Source: JBDZUZ01 sp040255445 (GTDB lineage Bacteria; Planctomycetota; Phycisphaerae; Phycisphaerales; UBA1924). Taken from it: a stretch of 9,435 nt of DNA. A program made the translations under genes and the position numbers. The notes beneath the pieces were generated by a model, which had not been told where the DNA came from, searched no databases, and saw only the letters and a list, made by a program, of their open reading frames with translations. This document shows positions 1-7,386 of this stretch, one piece after another. How positions within the stretch are numbered: position 1 is the stretch's first letter; every line of letters begins with the position of its first letter. The DNA lies in assembly GCA_040255445.1 (NCBI GenBank), contig JBDZUZ010000149.1:1-9435 (forward strand), given 5' to 3'.

Positions 1-2
1 AG

Positions 3-674
3 ACTCCCGGTGTGAACGTCGCCAAGGCCGTCACGGTGCCGCTCCGCTCGCCGCTCACCAGCGGCGCAACGCTCACACCCGTCACCGCGCCCATCTGCGG
101 CGACACCGTCCCCACCGACTCCACCAGCCCCGCCGGCCTCGCCTCCTTCGAGGCCCCCGGTGTCGTCTCCGTCATCGTCATCCCCGATGAAGACGGCCCG
201 GAACCGACACCCAAGCCCTCCTTCCGCCGCGCTGTCTGCGACCACCTCGATGGCCACCGCCTCGTCACCACCGAGATCTACGTCATCCCGCCCCAGTACT
301 GCCGCCTCTGTGATGTCGAGGTCGATGTCACCAGCAAGAGCGGCTTCACCCGCGCCATGCTCCAGGAGGCCGTCGCAGCGCACCTCGAGCGCTATCTCCA
401 TGTCCTCACCGGCGGCGCGGACGGCGACGGCTTCGGCTTCGGCCGCCAGCTGCTCGCCCCCGATCTCATCGCGCAGATCTTCACCGTCGAGGGCATCGCC
501 GCGGTCCGCGGCTTCCAGTGCCACTTCATCCGCACCAAGTCCGATGCCTCGCCCCGCCAGGGCACACTCCGCATGTGCCCCGACGGCGACGACGAATTCA
601 GCAGCCTCAATCTCGCCCCCGAAGAAACCGTCAGCATCATCCCCAGCGCGGTAGCGCTCTCGATCGTCCTCTGA
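3..674 (+). CDS. Baseplate J-like (Afp11 / T4 gp6-like) protein, C-terminal part
   Basis: This is the end of a gene that starts left of the window; the frame is open from base 3 and stops with TGA at 672-674, giving about 223 visible residues. The segment around nt 405-450 reads LTGGADGDGFGFGRQL, which matches the conserved loop of baseplate J-type wedge proteins of contractile tails (family pattern PLTGGPDGxGWxFGR). It is preceded by an alpha/beta segment with IYVIPPQY at about nt 278-300, typical of the same C-terminal region. In this family the protein forms the baseplate wedge ring around the hub and triggers sheath contraction. There is no signal peptide evidence because the N-terminus is absent. 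Six or so Cys residues (including CRLC near nt 300) are more than I would expect for this family. The next gene starts 7 nt downstream, so the two are almost certainly co-transcribed. Family assignment is from motif recognition, not from a search. Confidence 0.88.
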   Translation, partial: TPGVNVAKAVTVPLRSPLTSGATLTPVTAPICGDTVPTDSTSPAGLASFEAPGVVSVIVIPDEDGPEPTPKPSFRRAVCDHLDGHRLVTTEIYVIPPQYCRLCDVEVDVTSKSGFTRAMLQEAVAAHLERYLHVLTGGADGDGFGFGRQLLAPDLIAQIFTVEGIAAVRGFQCHFIRTKSDASPRQGTLRMCPDGDDEFSSLNLAPEETVSIIPSAVALSIVL

Positions 675-681
675 GTCACCC

Positions 682-2778
682 ATGCCCGGCACCGACGCCA
701 ACAACGCCCGCTGGTTCATGCTCCGCGAAGGAGTCGATTTCGAACCGCGCACCACCGGCGCCGATTCCGACCTCCTCGGCCCGCTCTTCGAAGACGACAC
801 GCTGTTCTTCGACGATGACCGCCGCGCCCTCGAACTCCTCCCCACGCTCCCCGTCAACCAGCAGCGCCCCCTCCGCGGCTGGGCCTCCGCGCACCTCGCC
901 GACGGCCGCGGCGAGACATACCTCGTCCCACCGCAGTCCAACCAGCTTGTCATCCGCTACTGCGACGGCTCGGAAGCCCCCTTCCCCTGCGACACCGCCA
1001 CCCTCCGCTGCCCCACCGGCCTCGCCTTCGACCGCCGCGGCTACCTCTACATCGCCGATGCTGGCCAGCGCGCTGTCATCGTCATCGACCCCACCACCCG
1101 GCACATCGAAGCGCGGCTCACCACACCGCCCGCGCGCCAAGCCAGCGATGCGCCCGCGATGTCCGAACCCGCAATGTCCGAGCCCGTCGATGTCGTCGTC
1201 AGCCGCGCCGGCCACATCTACATCGCCGACCGCCGCGCCGGCCGCATCTTCATCTTCGACAGCCGCTTCAACCCCGCCGGCTCCTTCATTCCCGCCAACG
1301 CCGACAACCTCCCACAGTCACCCCGCCCCGTCGCCATCACCATCGACCCCGATGGCAACCTGCTCATCGCCGATGCCCGCCACCCCCGCCTCCTCCGCTT
1401 CACCCCCGCCGGCGAACCCCGCGGCGATGTCAACATCTCCACCGCGCGGGAAGCGCACGCGCAACACGCTCCCTCCGACACCTGCCCGCCCCGCGCGCCC
1501 GCGTGCAGCGGCCCCACCTGCGCGAACAGCGCCCGCCCCCTCGACACCGTCGACACACTCCTCTTCGCCCACCGCGACTACCGCCTCCGCGGCCTGAACC
1601 TCCAGTCTTCTTTCAACTCCACCGGCGCGTGGCAATCAGCCATCCTCGACAGCCGCAAGCACAACACCACCTGGCACCGCCTCGAGTTCGAACTCGACCT
1701 CCCCGCCAACACCGCCATCACCATCCAGACCGCGACCTCCAACGACCGCGATGAACTCATCGCCGACCCCGCCTGGTCCCCCACCGATGAACCCGAAGAC
1801 CCCGCCTTCAGACTCGATGCGCGCTCGCTCGACACCGATCACCCCAGCCTCCTCATCCACTCGCCCCCCGGACGCTACCTCCGCATCCGCCTCGCGCTCA
1901 CCGGCAACGGCCGCGGCACACCCACCATCCGCGCCATCCGCGTCCTCTTCCCCCGCAACAGCTACCTCGACAGCCTCCCCGCGATCTACCGCCGCGCCAT
2001 GGGCCCGGACCGCTTCATCGAAGACTTCCTCGCCATCCCCGAGCGCACACTCACCCGCCTCGAAGACCGCTACGAAGACTTCTCCCGCCAGCTCGACCCC
2101 AGCGCAGCGCCGCCGCAGCTCCTCGACTGGCTCGCCGGCCTGCTCGATCTCGCGTTCGACCCGCAATGGCCCGAAGCACGCCGCCGCGCACTCCTCCTCC
2201 GAATCAACCAGCTCTACGCGCTCAAAGGCACGCCCCGCGGCCTCCGCGAATACATCAAGGCCTACACCGGGCTCGACGCCGCGATCGATGAGCACTTCCT
2301 CCGCCGACCCCGCCGCCCGACCTACCTGGGCGGCAGCGCACGCGGCTCCCACTCCGGGGCCGGCGGCTTCATCCTGGGCGTCGGCTCTCTCATCACGACC
2401 GCGCACCCCGATCGACCCCCCGATGAAGAACTCATCGGCCAGTTCGCCCACCGCTTCGATGTCCGCATCTACCTCCCCACCGATGAGGCCGTAACGCGGG
2501 GCACGGCCAACGAACGCGCGTTGAGCGTCGTCGACCGCATCGTCCAGTTCAATAAGCCCGCGCACACCGTCCACCGCATCATCCCCGTCTACCCCGGCGC
2601 CAGCGTCGGCGCTGCCACCCGCGTCGGTGTGGACTTCGTCTTGACCGCACGCCCGCCCCACGCTGCGCACATCGGCGACTGCGCGAAACCCTCCACGCCC
2701 ACCTCCACACTCGACGAGGGCCTAGTCCTCTCCGACACCAACCCCGCCTTCCCGCGCCCCCGCGGGTTCCGCCTGTAA
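682..2778 (+). CDS. Tail protein I (Afp12-like) baseplate protein with N-terminal NHL beta-propeller
   Basis: The 698-residue protein has three visible parts. Residues ~111-243 hold three NHL-type repeats, each with the pattern P-x5-D/S-x2-G-x-[LI]-[YL]-[IL]-A-D (YLYIADAGQR, HIYIADRRAG, NLLIADARHP). The first 110 residues may add a further blade. Residues ~300-425 look like a beta-sandwich (WHRLEFELDLP, GRYLRIRLAL). From residue 426 the protein reads NSYLDSLPAIYRR and continues through a helical region and a Gly-rich loop (from 550) to the end. That part is typical of phage tail protein I (TIGR02242 / P2 gpI-like), a baseplate component next to the J protein. The order J then I is the usual baseplate order. 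The ATG lies 7 nt after the previous stop without a clear Shine-Dalgarno, suggesting translational coupling. Ordinary tail I proteins are about 200 residues; here the extra N-terminal ~420 residues make a fusion that could bind surface ligands (inference). A CPPRAPACSGPTC cluster lies between propeller and sandwich. Confidence 0.88.
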   Translation: MPGTDANNARWFMLREGVDFEPRTTGADSDLLGPLFEDDTLFFDDDRRALELLPTLPVNQQRPLRGWASAHLADGRGETYLVPPQSNQLVIRYCDGSEAPFPCDTATLRCPTGLAFDRRGYLYIADAGQRAVIVIDPTTRHIEARLTTPPARQASDAPAMSEPAMSEPVDVVVSRAGHIYIADRRAGRIFIFDSRFNPAGSFIPANADNLPQSPRPVAITIDPDGNLLIADARHPRLLRFTPAGEPRGDVNISTAREAHAQHAPSDTCPPRAPACSGPTCANSARPLDTVDTLLFAHRDYRLRGLNLQSSFNSTGAWQSAILDSRKHNTTWHRLEFELDLPANTAITIQTATSNDRDELIADPAWSPTDEPEDPAFRLDARSLDTDHPSLLIHSPPGRYLRIRLALTGNGRGTPTIRAIRVLFPRNSYLDSLPAIYRRAMGPDRFIEDFLAIPERTLTRLEDRYEDFSRQLDPSAAPPQLLDWLAGLLDLAFDPQWPEARRRALLLRINQLYALKGTPRGLREYIKAYTGLDAAIDEHFLRRPRRPTYLGGSARGSHSGAGGFILGVGSLITTAHPDRPPDEELIGQFAHRFDVRIYLPTDEAVTRGTANERALSVVDRIVQFNKPAHTVHRIIPVYPGASVGAATRVGVDFVLTARPPHAAHIGDCAKPSTPTSTLDEGLVLSDTNPAFPRPRGFRL
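1156..1185 (+). repeat. 15-nt tandem duplication encoding AMSEP twice
   Basis: Two adjacent 15-nt units (1156-1170 and 1171-1185) both encode Ala-Met-Ser-Glu-Pro. They differ only at two synonymous third positions (GCG/GCA and GAA/GAG). The repeat sits just before the second NHL blade of the baseplate protein and probably lengthens an inter-blade loop by five residues. It is a small in-frame expansion with no evident regulatory role. Confidence 0.7.
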
Positions 2779-2828
2779 GAGACAACACCACACACACGAG
2801 CCACACCCACACGCAACGAGGCCACGCC
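2779..2828 (+). promoter_or_regulatory. Fifty-base leader without any T, upstream of gene 3
   Basis: The gap between genes 2 and 3 is built of A and C with a few G and contains no T at all. CACACA runs dominate. It cannot fold into a stable hairpin by itself. A weak AACGAGG sits 7 nt before the ATG at 2829. I infer an unstructured ribosome-landing leader for a gene with poor Shine-Dalgarno. A C-rich, G-poor stretch could alternatively act as a Rho loading site. No promoter elements are recognisable. Confidence 0.35.
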
Positions 2829-4121
2829 ATGCCGCCCACCAACACCGCGCACCACGCAGCAAACCACAACTGCTCCTGCGGCTGCATCCCCGGCGAGTTC
2901 CTCCGCATGCGCTACTTCTACGGCCAGCTCCTGGGCGCGACCGACCTCGCCGATGAACAGGCCTACCACGCCGGCAAGCAGCGCTTCCACAACCGCTACC
3001 TGCACGGCTGGGGCACCATCTGCGGCCTCGCCGTCGAGCGCGCTGCCCCGCCCCCGCCCGACGATCCTCCCAACGGCACGAACGACCCCGACACCACCTC
3101 CACCGTTCTCCGCGTCCGCCGCGGCGCAGCCCTCGATCGCTGCGGCAACGAGATCGTCGTCCCCGGCGATTACTGCATCGATGTCAACGCCTGGTTCCGC
3201 ACCCAGCAACCAGATCTCGATGACATCCTCGATCCGCCGCCGCCCCCGGAGCCCGATTCCCCCACACCCACCGAGTCCACCACCGGCCGCATCGTCGTCG
3301 TCATCCGCTACCAGGAGTGCCCCAGCGAACCAACCCTCGCGCCCCGCGACCCCTGCGGCTGCGCCGATGAAGGCTGTGAGTACGCACGCATCCGCGAGAC
3401 CTTCCGCCTCGACCTCGCCACGCGCGCCGAGCTCAGCGACACCCACGACGACGCCCCATTCCCCTGGGGGCCCCGAGGCCGCGCCCTCGCAGCGCTCGCA
3501 GACCCATCCGGCCGCGCGCTGCGAGAGGCCGCGGCCGCCCCCTGTCCGGCGCCAAAGAAAGGCGGCTGGCTCGTTCTCGCCATCGTCCCCGTCACCTTCA
3601 GCGCAGACCGCTCCGCCATCATCGATGTCGGCGCCCCCGACATCGGCACACCCTTGCGCCGGGTCCTGCTTTCAACCTCCGCACTCCAGGCCGCCTTCTC
3701 AGCCGCGGACAGCAACTTCGAGATCGGCCCGCGCCTCCTCACCCCAACACTCACCGACGACTCGCACATCCGCCTCCCCGTCCACCTCGTCACGCCCGCC
3801 GCGGGCCCGCCCGCGACGCCGCTCGAACCATCGACCGTCACCACCGATGCCGTCGAGCTCACCCGCTTCGAGGGCGGTACCGGCTGGGTCGACCTCACCG
3901 TCAACGCGATCACCGTGAACACCGACGGCGATGCCGCCGAGCTCGAGCTCGATGATGCGCTCACCGCCAACACCGTGATCCGACTCACCATCGACCAGGA
4001 CCCCGCCCACCCCTGGAGCGATGCCGCCGGCCGCGCGGTGTCCCCGCTCTTTACCTCACGCGGCTTCACCGTCGTCGAGACCGATTCGGGCGACCTCGCC
4101 CTCGCGCCGCTGCCGAACTGA
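2829..4121 (+). CDS. Uncharacterised CIS-associated protein with Cys-bearing RYFYGQLL...HGWG...CGL domain
   Basis: The 430-residue protein starts at ATG 2829 behind a weak AACGAGG. The N-terminus has CSCGC (residues 15-19). Residues 28-69 form a signature block (RYFYGQLL, then HNRYLHGWGTICGL) that I recognise from unnamed proteins in contractile-injection and phage-tail-like clusters; I know of no assigned function. It continues with LDRCGN (102-107), DY (114-115), YQEC (161-164), CGC (176-178), C183 and RIRET (187-191). A proline-rich linker lies at ~133-150. The C-terminal half (~250-430) looks like beta-rich repeats (VDLTVNAITV, VIRLTIDQD), perhaps an Ig-like fold. There is no signal peptide or membrane segment, so it is probably cytoplasmic and assembled into the particle. 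The next gene, 26 nt downstream, carries the same core domain with the same Cys spacing, so the two are paralogues. A role as baseplate, fibre-adaptor or spike-associated structural protein is inference from position. Confidence 0.85.
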   Translation: MPPTNTAHHAANHNCSCGCIPGEFLRMRYFYGQLLGATDLADEQAYHAGKQRFHNRYLHGWGTICGLAVERAAPPPPDDPPNGTNDPDTTSTVLRVRRGAALDRCGNEIVVPGDYCIDVNAWFRTQQPDLDDILDPPPPPEPDSPTPTESTTGRIVVVIRYQECPSEPTLAPRDPCGCADEGCEYARIRETFRLDLATRAELSDTHDDAPFPWGPRGRALAALADPSGRALREAAAAPCPAPKKGGWLVLAIVPVTFSADRSAIIDVGAPDIGTPLRRVLLSTSALQAAFSAADSNFEIGPRLLTPTLTDDSHIRLPVHLVTPAAGPPATPLEPSTVTTDAVELTRFEGGTGWVDLTVNAITVNTDGDAAELELDDALTANTVIRLTIDQDPAHPWSDAAGRAVSPLFTSRGFTVVETDSGDLALAPLPN

Positions 4122-4136
4122 TCCAACCTTCTTGAG

Positions 4137-4141
4137 AGGAG
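4137..4141 (+). promoter_or_regulatory. Ribosome binding site AGGAG deciding the GTG start of gene 4
   Basis: The sequence GAGAGGAG ends at 4141, with its AGGAG core at 4137-4141, 6 nt before the GTG at 4148. It is the only clear Shine-Dalgarno in the window and supports the GTG as the true start. Gene 4 may therefore be translated independently of gene 3. Confidence 0.75.
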
Positions 4142-4147
4142 CTCCCC

Positions 4148-7100
4148 GTGAGAGCCCGCCAGATCCCGATCCTCTCCCGCGCCCGCGACCTCATCGGTGT
4201 CAATGCCGGGACCGCCGGCCGCGCCGGCCAAGTCCTCCGCCTCGAACAGCCCGGCGCCGAGGCCAGCTTCGCAGGCCCCCTCCGCCTCGTCATCACCTAC
4301 ACGACCAGCGCGCACCTGCGCGCCATACGCACCAATGTCAGCGCGCGCAACGTCGACATCGAAGTCTGGCGCCGCGAAGTCTTCGTCCCCAGCGGGCACC
4401 AGTACCGCGTGAGCTACACCGACCTCGTCGGCCCCGAGCCCGCCGGCTGCCTCGTCATCACCGCGCACGATGTCGACGACACCCCCACGCTCACCAGCGA
4501 CCTCCCCTGCGACTTCGCCGTGACCGAGCTCGATGAGGACACCTGGATCTTCCCGCCCTCCTGCGAGCCCTGCGACTCCACCATCGTCCGCACACCGCCA
4601 TCCTGCGGACCCGTCGTCCCCATCCCCGTCGCCAAGGGCGGCTGCGTCCGCCCCCGCTTCTTCAGCGGCATGTTCATCACCCGCGAAGACATGGAGACCC
4701 AGCTCCGCTACTTCCGCATCAAACAGCGCCTGCAGAACCGCGCTATGGGCGAGGGCGTCGTCTGGGGCCTGCCCATCTCCCTCGATGCCTCACGCATCCA
4801 CATCGGCGCCGGCTACGCCGTCGACTGCTGCGGCAACAACCTCACCGTCACCTGCGACTACAGCGTCCGCACCGATGCGCTCCTCTCCGACCCCGACCTC
4901 TGCGGCCGCCTCTCCGATCTCCGCTGCGCCTCGATCGTCCTCGAATACGCCGAGTGCGCGGAACACCCGCGCCCCGTCCACGGCGAATCCTGCGGCCAGG
5001 CCACACCCGCCTGCGAGATGTCCCGCATCCGCGAGACCGTCCGCCTCCGCCTCCGCCCGCCCTGCGATGATCACGAGGATGCGCTCGCGGCCGCCTTCTC
5101 CGAGATCCTCGAAATCATCCGCCCGACCGACCGCACGACCCCCGACACATCAACCGGCGACTGGCAACGCGTCGACCCATCGCAACCCCTCAACATCGCC
5201 TGGTCGCTCGCAGCCACCGGCCCCTCCCTCGGCGATGCCGGCCCCGTCACCGTCAACCTCGATGCGCGACACGACCAGCAGCAGACCGCCTTCATTCCCG
5301 TCGAGGACAACGGCCAGACCGTCGACTTCGCGTACCAGACCGACACCGGCGCCAGATTCTCCGCCATCAACATCGTCGATCAGGACGGCAACTCCGTCGC
5401 CACCGGCACACAGACCCCCCGCATCACCTTCGATTACCTCGTGCCCGCGGCGGGAGAAGCCTCGCCCCGCCGCTATCTCACCACCTGGGAAACCGATGAC
5501 CCCGCGCAGCGCTCCGCCCGCGACCCCGATGCCCCCACACCCCTGATCGCCGAGGTCCGCGATCCCACCGCCCAGTTCCGCGCCCGCGCTGCCACCGCAC
5601 AATCCGCAACACAACTCGAGCTCCTTCTCGTCGCCGCGCAGCCCACCAGCCCGCTCGAAGTCGGCCAATACCTCCGCATCCAGAGCGGCGTGGGCACCAC
5701 GCCGCCGTCCTGGTGGCGCATCACCGCCGTCACCCCCGAAGGCGCCTCCACCCGCGTCACCGTCCAGGCGCACGGCACACCCCCATCACCGCCGCCCACG
5801 CAGGAACTCACCATCATCCGGCCGATGCACGTCCGCCTCACCTTCGGCCCCGCCATCGTCGAGGTCCCCGGCGCCACCGCCGCGGCCCCGCCCTGCTGCG
5901 GCGGGTTCTGCTGCGATCACACCCGCTCCCTCGACCCCAACGACCGCCTCCTCGTCCTCATCCTCATCCTCTATTACGCCCGCATCCTGCAGGAACTCGA
6001 GGCCATCCGCACCCGCACCCGCACACAGGCCACGCTCTCGACCAACACCCGCCGCACTATCAACACCAACACCGAGAGCGCCGCCCTCCGCGCCGCCGCG
6101 GCGTCCCTCTCCCGCACTCTCCTCCCCGCCCGCCTGCAAAGCTCCGTCGACACACTCCGCCGCTTTGATGAAGCCGCGCACGCGCTCCTCAACCTCTGGT
6201 GCCATCGCGCCATCTACCCCGGCCCATCCTGTGATTGCGGCTGCGGCTGCTCCGAATCACACGAATCCCGCGGCGTCGTCATCGGCTGCGCCTACTTCCG
6301 CGCTGGGCAAATCTGCCGCGTCAGCCCCTACGACGGCCGCCGCTGGGTCCTCCACCCCCCGCTCCTCCAGCACTGGGCCTCCGCCTTCGGCTTCCCCGCC
6401 CTCGACCAGGCCGCTATGGGCCTCTTCTCCCGCCTCTGCTGCATCAGCGCGCTCCCATCGATCGCCGACTCGGTCGAACTCCCCGAGCGCGATGACACCA
6501 GCGTCCGCCTCACCCGCGTGAGCGCCTTCACCAGCCGCGCCACCGTCTCCGGCGGCCCCGAAGCAACCAACGCCTTCAGCGCCCTCCCCCACGCCGAACT
6601 CTTCGCCCAGCCCATGGCCGCGATGCGCCAGCCCACGAACTCACTCACCACCAACGTCTCCACCACATCTTCCTCCTGCGCCTCCTCTTTCATGGCCGCG
6701 ATGCTGCGCCTTCTCGTCACCATCGAAACCGTCTCGCCAGCAGCCCTCGTCGAGAATGTCTCCCGCTTCCTCTGCCACCCCCTCTGCAACCTCCGCGCCC
6801 GCACCGAGTTCACACCCCAGGACGGCATCCGCCTCGATGTCGCCCGCAACACCATCCGCGCTGCCAACCGCGAGCCCGAGGCCGGCGTCCAACCCGTCCT
6901 CCGCGATGCCTCCGCGGAACTATCCGCACTCATCGTCGCCCGCGCGCCCGTCACCGCGCTCCCCGAATCCGAATCCATCCGCGACGACCTCAACCGCGCC
7001 GGCGTCACCACCGTCGCCGATCTCCTTACCCGCTCCCCGCGCGACCTCTCCCGCGCCACCACCGCCGAGCGCACCCGCGATGTCAACGCCTCCCGCACCG

Positions 7101-7345
7101 CCGCGGAGGCCTTCCCCGCCGAGATCGCCGGCCGCGTCGCCCGCGTCTTCGCCAATCGTGACCGCGATGGCACACTCCAACCCGAAGACCTCGCCTCCGA
7201 AGAGTCACGCGAACGCCTCGAGCGCGACCTCACCCGCGCCCTCACCGTCGGCACCGGCGAGAACCGCCGCATGCTCGTCGACGAGGCCACCCTCACCCGC
7301 GCCCTCGACGACTGGTCCGCATCGATCCGCCCGCCCACCACCTGA
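4148..7345 (+). CDS. Large multi-module CIS-associated protein, paralogous to gene 3, with C-terminal HhH-like and EF-hand-like segments
   Basis: The protein has 1065 residues and a GTG start behind a good AGGAG. Residues 1-164 form a module of unknown type. Residues 165-298 repeat the core of gene 3: RFFSGMF, GEGVVWGL (to ~208), DCCGN (226-230), DY (237-238), YAEC (267-270), C282, C289, RIRET (293-297). Spacing from CGN to DY and from YxEC through RIRET is identical to gene 3. Residues ~340-580 look beta-rich. Then come two Cys clusters, CCGGFCCDH (583-591) and CDCGCGC (695-701), with C714 and C723 after. Between the clusters lies a mostly helical stretch. Residues 944-968 (IRDDLNRAGVTTVADLL and on) resemble helix-hairpin-helix-type segments. 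Residues 1003-1014 (NRDRDGTLQPED) fit the EF-hand loop. There is no signal peptide. I do not recognise the full-length family. Position between baseplate and tape measure genes suggests a structural or adaptor role (inference). Relative to gene 3 it has gained N- and C-terminal modules. Confidence 0.85.
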   Translation: MRARQIPILSRARDLIGVNAGTAGRAGQVLRLEQPGAEASFAGPLRLVITYTTSAHLRAIRTNVSARNVDIEVWRREVFVPSGHQYRVSYTDLVGPEPAGCLVITAHDVDDTPTLTSDLPCDFAVTELDEDTWIFPPSCEPCDSTIVRTPPSCGPVVPIPVAKGGCVRPRFFSGMFITREDMETQLRYFRIKQRLQNRAMGEGVVWGLPISLDASRIHIGAGYAVDCCGNNLTVTCDYSVRTDALLSDPDLCGRLSDLRCASIVLEYAECAEHPRPVHGESCGQATPACEMSRIRETVRLRLRPPCDDHEDALAAAFSEILEIIRPTDRTTPDTSTGDWQRVDPSQPLNIAWSLAATGPSLGDAGPVTVNLDARHDQQQTAFIPVEDNGQTVDFAYQTDTGARFSAINIVDQDGNSVATGTQTPRITFDYLVPAAGEASPRRYLTTWETDDPAQRSARDPDAPTPLIAEVRDPTAQFRARAATAQSATQLELLLVAAQPTSPLEVGQYLRIQSGVGTTPPSWWRITAVTPEGASTRVTVQAHGTPPSPPPTQELTIIRPMHVRLTFGPAIVEVPGATAAAPPCCGGFCCDHTRSLDPNDRLLVLILILYYARILQELEAIRTRTRTQATLSTNTRRTINTNTESAALRAAAASLSRTLLPARLQSSVDTLRRFDEAAHALLNLWCHRAIYPGPSCDCGCGCSESHESRGVVIGCAYFRAGQICRVSPYDGRRWVLHPPLLQHWASAFGFPALDQAAMGLFSRLCCISALPSIADSVELPERDDTSVRLTRVSAFTSRATVSGGPEATNAFSALPHAELFAQPMAAMRQPTNSLTTNVSTTSSSCASSFMAAMLRLLVTIETVSPAALVENVSRFLCHPLCNLRARTEFTPQDGIRLDVARNTIRAANREPEAGVQPVLRDASAELSALIVARAPVTALPESESIRDDLNRAGVTTVADLLTRSPRDLSRATTAERTRDVNASRTAAEAFPAEIAGRVARVFANRDRDGTLQPEDLASEESRERLERDLTRALTVGTGENRRMLVDEATLTRALDDWSASIRPPTT

Positions 7346-7368
7346 CCGCCCGCGCGGTCCACGCACAC

Positions 7369-7381
7369 TCCCCAGCGGGGA
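7369..7381 (+). promoter_or_regulatory. Small hairpin covering the Shine-Dalgarno-like GGGGA of gene 5
   Basis: TCCCC (7369-7373), loop AGC, GGGGA (7377-7381) form a perfect 5-bp stem. The 3' arm is the only purine-rich element before the GTG at 7387, 5 nt away. It could damp initiation of the tape-measure-like gene, or it may be chance in a sequence of this composition. Confidence 0.3.
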
Positions 7382-7386
7382 TCACC

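Noticed and set aside
518..1597. Same-strand open frame of 359 codons overlapping genes 1 and 2
   Set aside because: The product is almost all Ser/Pro/Ala/Thr, and it overlaps two genes with clear family motifs; a frame shadow.
1636..2670. Long antisense open frame (344 codons)
   Set aside because: It is opposite the tail-I domain; the product is Glu/Gly/Ala-rich without motifs.
2829..2908. Secretion signal at the N-terminus of gene 3
   Set aside because: There is no basic start plus hydrophobic stretch; it is His/Asn/Cys-rich, in keeping with cytoplasmic assembly.
3308..4468. Long antisense open frame (386 codons)
   Set aside because: It lies opposite genes 3 and 4, which have motif support. 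Antisense frames stay open here because of the C-ending codons on the sense strand, and the translation shows no recognisable domain.
5948..5989. Hydrophobic run LLVLILILYYARIL in gene 4 as a membrane segment
   Set aside because: It is only about 10-11 hydrophobic residues long with an Arg following; more likely a buried helix or strand.
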